From Pigoraptor vietnamica (lineage: Eukaryota; Opisthokonta; Filasterea), in contig CALSCQ010001501.1 of assembly GCA_943704525.1 (NCBI GenBank), positions 1-30,063 of the forward strand: a stretch of 30,063 bases of DNA. The letters are read 5' to 3'. Under the pieces are notes generated by a model. That model saw only the letters and a program-made list of their open reading frames with translations. It was not told the origin of the DNA and did not search any database. A program made the position numbers and the translations under genes. The first letter of the stretch is position 1, and each line of letters opens with the position of its first letter. This document shows positions 21,781 through 30,063 of this stretch, one piece after another.

Positions 21781-22893
21781 CCAAAATAACCTTCCGTTCA
21801 TATGACTAGTAACTTCAAGCAAGCACTCGATGATAACGTCAACGGCCGGACGTGCCCGAAGGATAATTTACCAAAACATATACACCGACCTCTGTTTCGA
21901 GAAACGGACAAGCGAGTATACGTCAAAAAGTTCACAATCCGACAACGTAGATCTGCACTGACCTCAAAATTATCAACACGCAAGCATTCTTCACTATTCG
22001 CGACAGCCTCTTCGATGCTCATGCTCGGAAGCCGAGCCGGCTAAATAGTCTGCTCCACACAGGCCGAATCAACTCACGTGGGCTGCCCGTGCTCGTGGTT
22101 GGTGACGTCAGTGGGACTCCGTCAGGGCGCGTGCCTGCCCAAGTGGCACCAATAGCGATGTCAGTTGTGCGGCCCGGCGGTGGGCCGGCTTGCGACACGG
22201 CCACGATCTGTTGAACGTCTCTGTCATCCATGCGACGGCGTTGTATGGCGTCGGGCGCGAGCCGTTAACTGCGGCAATTCAGACGCGTGGCCGGCCAATC
22301 CGGCCAGTCCGTGCCGAGACCGGGAAGCCCGCGCCAGCCGAGGCCGATGAGTCAGCCGGCGCCGCCGGCGGGCGGGACTGCTGTACTGTTGGTGTGCGTA
22401 TGTGTGTTACCTGACCCGCAACGTTGTGTGTGCATTTGTGCGTGTGACTGTGGAGACAAGGGGATACTGTTCCTTGTTTCCGGTGAGCTTCCCCTGTCAG
22501 CACGCTGTGTGCAGTCCGGCCGAGTTGGTGCCGTGCCAGTGTGAGTATGTGTACGCGTTCTGTGTGAGCGATGTACGCATTCTGTGTGAGCGATGTCAGG
22601 CGCATTTCTCAATCGCTTCAGTGTCCGATTTGCGTAGGACTGTGTGCTTGTTGGAAAGTTCTCACTGCGGCGGATCTGCTGATGCCGGCGCTCAGCACGC
22701 AGCTGCCGCCGGGTGTGTGGCGTACCTTTGTACCATTTGCGATCTTGTTGTCTTCAGAGTTAATCGAAATTGGTTCACGGATTTGCTTTAAGTGTTTGGT
22801 GTAAGACACGGTGTGTCAGCCGAGGCCGTCTATCGGCGGTTCATCGGCGTTAACAACTTTGTCCAATTCGCAGCAATACTACTAGTACTGGAA
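21191..22893. other. spacer with (CAA)12 and small duplications
   Basis: No gene recognised. The segment holds a (CAA)12 tract at 21745-21780 and a 22-bp tandem duplication (GTACGCGTTCTGTGTGAGCG type) at 22551-22594. A GCCGG-rich stretch lies at about 22160-22380. Open frames of 60-130 codons occur on both strands without motifs or splice structure. The 80-codon frame at 21802-22044 (plus) is AT-richer than the neighbouring genes and has no recognised similarity. Confidence 0.45.
21745..21780. repeat. (CAA)12 microsatellite
   Basis: Twelve uninterrupted CAA units. In the one open frame that crosses it they would encode glutamines, but that frame has no other support. Confidence 0.97.
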
Positions 22894-22989
22894 GATGCGG
22901 CTCTCCAAGAAGACGGGAATCAACTTCACCATTGGTGAAACTACCATCTCCGTTCCCATCAAGATGCCTCACGGGTTGACGCCGCTATG
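22894..22989 (+). CDS. 31-codon open frame, unknown
   Basis: ATG at 22894 opens a 31-codon frame beginning MRLSKKTGINFT, followed by ISVPIKMPHG and a TGA. Its composition is protein-like (alternating polar and hydrophobic residues), unlike the GCCGG-rich frames around it. No family is recognised, no promoter is seen, and it may be a fragment of something larger. Confidence 0.15.
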
Positions 22990-24185
22990 ATGCCCACCCT
23001 GATTGATATGGTGAATGAGTACTCACTGGCACAGCAGTGAAGACCGATTCAGTTGCGTTGGCATTTGCATGTAAGACTTATCGTCAATTCCCTTCTTTCT
23101 TTTCTTCTTTCCTTACATTTCAATACTGGCCCTTTCTGACAACTGAATGAACGATAGCTGCTTTGGTTTCGGCCGCCGATGCTGCTCGTACACCCTCCAC
23201 AACATATAATTTTACTGGTGACAGGAGCCGGCACTCCCCTATTCGGCCAGCCCACTGATCCGGTGCCCGACTCATTACCACTCATTTTGGTCGTTTCAGT
23301 ATAGCATAAACTTGTGACACGCCCACCGGCACTATGACTGAGAGTGATTTGAGATGAACTTATCTCCAACTTTACCGTGAAGTCTTACAAAAGTTATCAA
23401 TTCCAGTCATTCAAGACGGGGATTGAGACTGATCAACTCTCCTGATGCGTGAAGTCTTACGGTGACTGCGCCCCGGCACTGCGCCGGGCCTGGACGGAGA
23501 AGCTGAACTGCAGTGAGCCGGCACCGCATGCCGCCGGCTGGCCGGACGGCACCACAGTGCCGGGCCGACGCCAGTTCAGGCACTCGGCTGAGCCATCCAG
23601 TGCCGCCTCCAACACCGCCAAACTGACAACACTGCACCACTCGGTGATGCCGGGCCGGCCGCAGCCGGCCGGCCGGGGCACTGGCAGTCGGTGCCGCCGG
23701 CGTCACGCCGCCGGCCACTCGGCACTGACCCCGGCCCGACTGCGGCTGGTGAGACCGCCAGTTGGGGGAAGCACGGCGTCAATAGACCCGTTTGCGTGCA
23801 TCGACGGAACTCCCGTCTAGGGCTTGTCAGAGCCGAGGCACTCGGGCACGAAGCCACGGCGACTGAATATTCACGGCGTTAAATTTAGTGTTTTTTTTTG
23901 TTTTTTTTTTTTCCTTCCGTCCACGCCGCTTCCATGGCAACGGACATTCCTTTCGAAAATCCCAAAAAGCTAAAAAAATTGCGCCTCCCATTACTTCCAA
24001 CTATCTTTAGATTTCGCCGATATCTTCATCTCCTCCCACAAAGCCAGTAGACCACAGGCTCTTACAGTAGTAATCCGGCCAGCTCCCGCCACAAAGTTCT
24101 TTTTTTACCTCTCAGATCATGGGCGCGAGCGGCGATGTTTTATTTTGGCAGGTGATGGAAAAAAACCTCACCGCCCTACATTGTA
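22990..24185. other. spacer, GCCGG-rich block and T-tracts
   Basis: About 23450-23810 is dense in GCCGG/CCGGC words, with overlapping open frames on both strands caused by the composition. T-runs follow at 23889-23915. The remainder to the tRNA is AT-richer and unassigned. No coding exon could be placed. Confidence 0.45.
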
Positions 24186-24232
24186 CTTGAATCAAGGGCG
24201 CTACTATTAGCGCCCTTGCTTGAATCAAGGGC
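24186..24232. repeat. hairpin and direct repeats next to tRNA-Pro
   Basis: AAGGGCGCTA (24194-24203) and TAGCGCCCTT (24208-24217) form a perfect 10-bp inverted repeat with a CTAT loop. CTTGAATCAAGGGC occurs at 24186-24199 and again at 24219-24232, and CTTGA-A-TCAAG is itself palindromic. It lies about 45 bp beyond the tRNA 3' end, past the T-run terminator. Confidence 0.8.
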
Positions 24233-24267
24233 AAGAGAGGCTAAAAATAGGGGAAATGGCTAAAAAT

Positions 24268-24273
24268 AAAAAA
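24268..24273 (-). terminator. RNA polymerase III terminator (T6)
   Basis: On the minus strand TTTTTT follows the tRNA 3' end by 5 nt, with a second TTTTT at 24262-24266. T-runs of this kind end Pol III transcription. Confidence 0.8.
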
Positions 24274-24278
24274 TCCAC

Positions 24279-24350
24279 GGGGAACACGGGGAATCGAACC
24301 CCGGACCTCGCGCACCCGAAGCGCAAATCATACCCCTAGACTATGTTCCC
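24279..24350 (-). tRNA. tRNA-Pro (anticodon CGG)
   Basis: A 72-nt cloverleaf. The acceptor stem GGGAACA/TGTTCCC pairs over 7 bp. The anticodon stem TGCGC/GCGCG has one G-T pair. The loop TTCGGGT puts anticodon CGG at 24318-24316, reading CCG codons. The T stem CGGGG/CCCCG encloses TTCGATT. The discriminator base is C, as in eukaryotic tRNA-Pro. The A box (TAGTCTAGGGG) and B box (GGTTCGATTCC) internal promoters are intact. There is no intron and CCA is not encoded, as expected for a nuclear gene. CCG is a frequent proline codon in the GC-rich genes nearby. Confidence 0.96.
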
Positions 24351-24399
24351 CAATTCTACGACAGATTTGGGAAATCTGACCTCATAGTGTTTACTGAGT

Positions 24400-25038
24400 G
24401 GGGTAACCTGAACGGGTAACCTGGAAGTAGTCTTTTCGGCTATTGAAGCTCTGCACACCGTGAGGGAGGTCACGAGAGGTATTTCGCACGGCAGCACGCC
24501 ATTGTCGTAAGCGTACGGGCAGATCCACCCGACCTGCTCGCTCGGCGCCGTCCCCTTGAACGGCTTGTACCAGCGGTCGCTGGGAATCGAGCAGTCTGCA
24601 GTGCCGCCGATCGGTGTTCAGTTCAGCATACTCGCCGCGGGTTGCAGCACGTCAAGCCAGTACCAGCCTCCATTCCCCTTGTTGTCTATGTACGTGGGAG
24701 AAGCGACGAAAGAGTGAGGGGAAAGGGGGGCCAGTCGCAGACTGATACAATTGCACAGTTGTTGGGCTCTGACACTGTCACGTCACGGTGTGCTGATATA
24801 ACCACAGATCAGTGCGCACCGACGGTCTGCAGCACGGCCACGCCGGCTTGGGACCGACTGCACATGGCTGACAAAAAGACCACTCACACAAGGCATAGAC
24901 GGAGCAGACGGCCCACTTGGTGCTGAAGAGGAGGCGCACGAGTTGCTGGAAGAGCGGCTGCATGTTCGACGGAGGCGATAAAGCTCTCCGATGGTGCTGG
25001 GAGGGGGGACCGAGAAGGAGGGTGAGGGCAGCATCCAT
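24400..25038 (-). CDS. candidate exon cluster, cysteine-containing protein, unknown
   Basis: Three minus-strand open segments join in compatible phase. 25038-24888 has an ATG and NMQPLFQQLVRLLF, ends in AVCSVYAL and is followed by a GTGAGT donor. 24685-24632 reads NKGNGGWYWLDVLQPAA. The segment from 24595 downward reads CSIPSDRWYKPFKGTAP, then VGWICPYAYDNGVLPCE. The first gap is 202 nt (GTGAGT...ACATAG). The second would be only 36 nt (GTATGC...CTGCAG), which is suspiciously short. The 3' end is undefined and the open frame would eventually run into the tRNA gene. The residue composition looks coding, and the CSVYA word and spaced cysteines faintly recall Frizzled-type cysteine-rich domains, but I cannot confirm any family. 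It may be a gene, a pseudogene or chance. Confidence 0.3.
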
Positions 25039-26147
25039 GCGAGCACGTGCAGCTTCATCGGATCCGATGATGCGGCAAAGAAATGAATGCCGATCGACGC
25101 TTGGAGGTTGAGAACATCCGTGTTGAAATCGCGATGACGGTACGGTGTGGAGACGGCCCGGCGTTGAGCTGGTGATTGGCGGCCGTGCCGATGGTCCCGG
25201 CAGTACGAATCGCTCGAGTCGCTGCTAATGTCGCCGCTGATCGGGACGTGACGAAGTCAGTACTAGTCTGCCGGTTGGACGACGTGTCAGCGTTTTCCTG
25301 TCCATTGTCCACTGGTCTGTGCACGCACATCGGAGTTGTTTCCTGTGTGTCCGTGCGTTTGTAGGTGTACAGCGCACGTGACGACGTGTCTCCATGCATG
25401 CACGCCAGCGTGCATGTGTGCCGGCGATGTCACTGCGGCCCCCCCCCCCCCCCCCACCCCACCCCCCGGTGGTGTGTGCCGTGCCGTGGACGTGTGACTA
25501 AGCAGCAACAACTTCCTGGCTGACCCGATCTTGTTCGCACGCAACACTCACTCAGGAGCACTTGCATGCCCATCGACGCAAGAGGGTTGACGATGGTGAC
25601 GATCATGTCAGTCTAGCACTCAGAGCCGGTACTGCAGTCCGGTCCGGTCGTCTTGCCTGGGTTGTTCACCTGCGCATTGGACGACTCTCGTCAGATCGCC
25701 AAGTATTCAGCGAGAGAGATCCAATGCCGCGTGCGTTCCCCACCGTGCTTGAGTCCTCTGCGCTCACTATCGACTGCGCCGATAAGGCGGCCGCATTGAG
25801 CGTCATCTGACTCAGTGGGTCGGACAGATCTGCCGCGCATGATAGTGCACGCGACTTTGCGCGCGCACGCCAGTGGTATACGACAGTGACCAGCGTCACG
25901 ACTCCGTGTGTTGCCGGTGTGCGTGTCACTGAGCCTCAGTCGACGGCCCATGATGGTCTCAGTGTCAGAATCAACTTACGGCTGTAGTTCATTCGGCTTC
26001 AAGCGAGGACCACCGCGCAATCGGTACCAAGCGATACGTTAAAAAGGCCAACAACAAAGCACTGCCATTTTCAAAGCCCCAAATGCAGCAGCGGAAAAAG
26101 AAGAAAAAACAACGCAAAAAAGATACGCGAACTGATAAGGAGGAGTT
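25039..26147. other. spacer with poly-C tract
   Basis: No gene recognised. A C-rich tract at 25438-25468 (a long C-run, then ACCCC repeats) is the main feature. Short open frames at 25560-25950 on both strands overlap each other and carry no motif. The last 100 bp, A-rich on the plus strand, are the T-rich 3' flank of the gene that ends at 26148. Confidence 0.45.
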
Positions 26148-27523
26148 CTAGGGGTACCGCGCGGCGACCTGTGCCCTGTTCCCCGCGGCATCCTCTGCCG
26201 TGAGCATGAAGAAGAGCGTCTTGCGGCCCAGCGCGTACGTGAACGACATGGACGTCCCGCTGTCGTAGCGACCGTGCGCGACGTCGTCCTTGCCGACGTC
26301 CGTGCCCACGACCACATCGTAGCTCGCGACGGAGGACGTGGCATCCACGCACCGCCATGTCACTGTCACGGTGTTGGAGGCGGCTGCAAACGACACGCGC
26401 AGCGGATCTGCACAAACCAGAAGGCCGGTGGTGAGAAAAACATCGCATAATTGCACGGGTGCTGTCTTCCAACAGCGCAGGAACACGCGGCGAAAATGGC
26501 ATCCTTACAACACCCACCGCAGGTCGGCGGCCGCACGTCGACTGTCACCGACGCCGCCGCCTGCGCGACGGGGATGCCGCCGGCCCCCGCGAGCGACGCC
26601 ACCGCGGCCTCGTACGTGCGCCCGTCCCTCAGCTGGAGGTCGCCAAAGTACGCCGCAATCTCAGGCCCCTCGTAGGTGGCGACCACCGCGGGCCCATCGC
26701 GCACGATGCACCGGTGCCAGGACGCCGTCGCAAAGGGGTCGTTCGACACCTTCCACGCCGCATACAGCGACGACGTCGACGACTGGAACTTTGAGAGGCC
26801 GTCGCCGGGTCGCCCGAGTTTGTTGAGTATTTGCACTGCGAGCGACGCCGATGCCGGCTCTGCCGCGACGCGCAGCGGCAACGAGAACGACTCGCTGGCC
26901 AGGCCGACGTTGTTGACGCACCGCACGGCAACGTACACCGTGTACGCCGCCGGGACGGCCGGTAGCGGCCCACTCGTGCCCGACCTGGATCCGCCCACTG
27001 CCTTCGTGAAGCCCTGCAGCGTTGACGAACCTTCGGCCTGTGGAATTGTGTGTGCGTGTTCGTGTGTGTGTGTGTGTGTGTGTGTGCGTCAGAAGCAATG
27101 ACTCCACAAACAGACGCCCAAGCAAAGCAACTGCAGTGAACAACACACGGAAAGCAAAGCGCACCTCTCCGATGGCCCAAGAACACTCGCGGACGCCGCT
27201 CTCCGGGTCGTCCACGCCCGCCCACGAAGCATTGACACGGACGACGCCCGGCGTGGTGTCGGGCACCATCGAAGCCGTCGCACGCCCCGCCCACACGGGT
27301 GCGGTGAGGTCCACACGCACAGGCGCAGACGACTGCATCGAGACGAGGCCGGCAAAGTTGTACGCAGCGACCGTCACCACGACCGACGACGCGTGCGAAA
27401 TGGCGAGCTCGAGCGCCGTCGCACGCGTGTCGGTGCGCGTGGTTGTGAAGAGCATGATCTGCTGGCCGCGTTCCACTGCACACAGTAGTCGACTGTTAAC
27501 ATGGAGATGTGTGTGTGTGTGTG

Positions 27524-27562
<39 letters not shown>

Positions 27563-30063
27563 GCACGCACGCACACACATACACACACACACCACGAACA
27601 CATGCACACACAAAGAAATAGCGCGAAACGTACCCGTGCCGATGGCCCACGAGTACGTCTCGATCCCGCTCTCATCGTCCGAGAACACGCCGTCCCACGA
27701 CGCCGACACGGACGTCGCGTCCGCAAGGAACCCGCCATTGTTGGCGACGACCACCGTCGCGTCCTTCGAAACTGCAGGGGGCGTAACGTCGACAGTAACA
27801 CCGTCCGATTGCGTTAGCGTCGAAAGCCCCACGACGTTGGTCGCGCGCACGACGGCCACGTAGTAACCCGCAGCGAGCGCCAGCGAATCAAAGGCGTGCT
27901 GAATGGCCATGCCCGCGTCGGCGGTCGCGATGCAGCCGGACGTGTCGTCGATGGGACCGCCCGTCGCGCGGCACACGGACACGGCGTACCCGAGAATGCC
28001 CGACTCAAGCTCCACGAAATCGTGCCAGTTGGCCGAGTACGCCGACGCAACCGATTGGTAGTCAATGTCCGCCTGCGAGGGACCGTCGAGGACGATGCCA
28101 GCGGCCGGCGCCGTCGTGTCCACTGCGCGCGCGAATTTAAATTCCGCGGATAAGCTTGCTGCTTTGACAGCGAATGGAACACGCACAACACGCACGCATA
28201 CGTCCCACCACCCTCCCACGCCACCTACCGATGACGCCGTTGGTGGTGACGACGGTGAAGAGGCCCACGCGGTCCGTCGCGCGCACCGACACGAAATAAG
28301 CCGCTCCGGACAGCAGCCCGAGGCCGGAGAATCGGCAGCCGACGACAGACGCGTTAAAGCGGACGAAAGACGCCGCCGAAAAGTCCGCGACCTGCGTCCC
28401 GTAGAGGCTCGTCCCCGCCGCGCACTCGTAGACCACCACGCCCGCGACGCCCTTGTCGCGGAACGACGCGTCCACCCACGTGGCCGACAGCGACGCGCTG
28501 TCCCGCTGGTACATCCGGTCGGCGCCGACGTGGCGGTCGCCGTCGCGGACGTAGTCCGTCATGACGAGGTTTGGCTTGGTCGCGTCGATTGCGATGGTTG
28601 ACGACACCGCAGAGACGCACGCGCCGCCCGCGAGAACGGCCGTCACGTAGCCGGCGTACGCGACACCGTCCACCATCGCGAGCGTCGTCATGACCGCCGA
28701 CGTCTGCAGCCCGGCGTCGGCGTACTGGTCGAGGTTCTTCTCAAACGGCGACCACTGCGTGTTAAACTGCGAGGTAATGTCGCCGGGGTTCGTGACGCCG
28801 ACGGTGTACCGGTAGCGCACCACAGTCTCCGCGCCGGCGTACGACCAGGCCAAGCGCAACGTGTCCTGCTGCGGCTGGAAGGACGCACGGCGAGAGACGA
28901 TCTGCACGCTCAGCGCATCTGCAGCGCACGTGACGAACAGGGCCAGTTAGCCAGCACGCGTGCCTATAACGTGCCCTGAGCAGCCAGACAGACAAGTGCG
29001 CGCGACCACACCAAGTACAACCCACCAGACGAAGCGCAAGTCGGGGGCGCCGGCGGCAGCGCCGAGTGCGAGGACGTCGACAGGCCCGCCGCGTTGAACG
29101 CCACGACCGTCGCATGCACGTTCGCCGGCAGCGACTGGTCAAACACAAATCTATACACGGCCGCGTTGAGCGACGTGAATCCGGGCATTCCGTCCCCGAC
29201 GGGCGCGAGCGGGCGGAGGTCGCTGCAGTCGTAGCAAGAGCCGAGGGCGAGGCTGTACTGCACGAGGTCGCCGTAGCCGAGATGCCCCGGCAGCGCATCG
29301 ACGAAGCGCAGCCACTCGACCGTCCGCATGCCCTCGATCACTGCGACGCGGACCGTCTCGCGCAGCGGCGGCGTCATGTCCAGCGCAAAGTTAGCCGTCG
29401 CCCGCGCCCACAGTCCCGCGCCGTTCTGCGCGCGCACGACGGCGCGGTAAATGCCCTCCCGCAAAGACATCCCCACGGCGAGGTCCGTCGTCGCATACCC
29501 GACGTTGCCGTCGTCCTTGTTCGCCGTGGGCACCGCAACGCCCCGCGCGTCCTCAATGTGCCACACGAACCGCATCACCCCGCTGTCGTTGTCGCGGAAG
29601 GCACCCGCCCAGTCGAGCATGACCGAAGTGCCGCTCACAACGTACGTCCCCTGCACGCCCGTGTCCGTCTGGAACGCAGCGCCGAGGGTCCCGTCGGGGT
29701 TGTACACACGCACGGCGCCGACGACCGCCGCCGCCGTCAGGTCCACAACGACACCGTTCGACGACGAGGCCGACGTGAGTCCACGTGCGTTGGTGGCGCG
29801 AATCCCGAAAAAGTAGCGGCCGCCCGTGACCGCGCCGGCATGGCGGTACGAATGCCACGTGCGGAGGCCCACGTCTGTCCAGTTCAAGACGTCCGTGGCG
29901 AGCGGGGACGTGCCGACGGACACTTCGTAGCGCGCAATGCCGCTGTGGGCATCGTGGAAGCCGCTCCAGATGGCGTACAGCGTGCTGCGACGGTTGGGAG
30001 GGGTGTGTCAAACAGTATGTCCCAACGTCGAGCACTCGCAAAAAAAAAAAAAAAAAAAGGCCG
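26148..30063 (-). CDS. fibronectin-III-like repeat protein, 3' part of gene
   Basis: Exons in order: (upstream beyond window), 29984-29026, 28918-28229, 28122-27634, 27475-27165, 27037-26518, 26407-26148. The phases agree. 1075 complete codons are visible, ending in a stop directly after NRAQVAARYP. The protein is a chain of about ten repeats of 95-120 residues, each a beta-sandwich-like unit of fibronectin-III type. Recurring landmarks are W-x-x-F-x-D-x-x-SGI-x-x-Y, as in WSGFHDAHSGIARYEVSVG and FSDDESGIETYSWAIGT. A-x-x-R-A-T-N-x-x-GL is followed by a linker such as VDTTAPAAG or VDVTPPAVS. Such repeats are typical of extracellular adhesion or matrix proteins. No membrane segment is visible in this part, so the product may be secreted or anchored N-terminally. 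Introns (106-158 nt) are mostly phase 1, as in repeat-duplicated genes. One carries a 35-G run. Confidence 0.87.
27511..27600. repeat. (GT)n, poly-G and (CA)n compound repeat in an intron
   Basis: A GT tract, then 35 consecutive G (27526-27560), then CGCACGCA/CACA sequence, all within the intron 27476-27633. On the coding strand this is a long C-run followed by (CA)n, the same order as in WASHC4 intron 4. Confidence 0.95.
30040..30058. repeat. A-tract at right edge
   Basis: A run of A lies inside the intron that begins the visible part of the fibronectin-III-like gene. On the coding strand it is a T-run about 55 nt before the acceptor at 29985. Confidence 0.9.

Noticed and set aside
23407-23820. 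Overlapping 90-120 codon frames on both strands
   Set aside because: They are explained by GCCGG-rich composition that rarely forms stop codons. No domain or conserved motif is seen.
26039-26147. Extra 3' exon or membrane segment for the fibronectin-III-like gene
   Set aside because: A donor-like GTACCC overlaps the stop codon region, but I found no acceptor leading to a hydrophobic segment with a compatible frame.

Overview
This is nuclear DNA from an intron-rich eukaryote, most likely a unicellular protist. Four protein genes contain 53 introns that can be placed by phase-consistent joins, most of them 77 to 310 nt long. Coding sequence is GC-rich, introns and spacers are full of GT/CA microsatellites, and there is a nuclear-type tRNA-Pro. 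The presence of a WASH-complex subunit (WASHC4), a neuropathy-target-esterase-type phospholipase and a large protein of fibronectin-III-like repeats suggests a lineage such as a relative of animals, an apusomonad or an amoebozoan. The sequence alone does not fix the clade.

Layout. 1-600: a (GT)50 tract and a diverged 144-bp tandem duplication. 601-2084 (minus): six-exon YdjC/ChbG-type carbohydrate deacetylase, 288 residues. 2285-8929 (minus): 21-exon NTE/PNPLA6-type patatin phospholipase, 1109 residues, with a membrane anchor, three cyclic-nucleotide-binding-like domains and the catalytic Ser/Asp dyad. 8930-9613: spacer between divergent genes, holding a perfect 14-bp palindrome. 9614-16992 (plus): 24-exon WASHC4 (SWIP), 1185 residues. 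16993-18263: no convincing gene, but a cluster of four CACGTG sites. 18264-20083: a divergent pair of uncharacterised cysteine-rich genes. Each has a good TATA box, and they share an AT-rich spacer with iterated short motifs. 20460-21190: a nested CA-rich tandem array. 21191-24278: mostly unassigned, with GCCGG-rich stretches. 24279-24350 (minus): tRNA-Pro(CGG). 24400-25038 (minus): a weak candidate exon cluster. 26148 to the right edge (minus): the 3' part of a gene coding for about ten fibronectin-III-like repeats.

The identified genes are not a pathway. NTE acts on ER lysophospholipids, WASHC4 on endosomal actin, the deacetylase on acetylated sugars, and the repeat protein is probably extracellular or cell-surface. 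The unusual features are the splice sites and the 18.2-20.1 kb locus. Donors are dominated by GTGCG (about 22 of 53), and three introns are best read as GC-AG. The divergent TATA-driven pair at 18.2-20.1 kb does not resemble the multi-exon, TATA-less genes around it and is the best candidate here for something undescribed.
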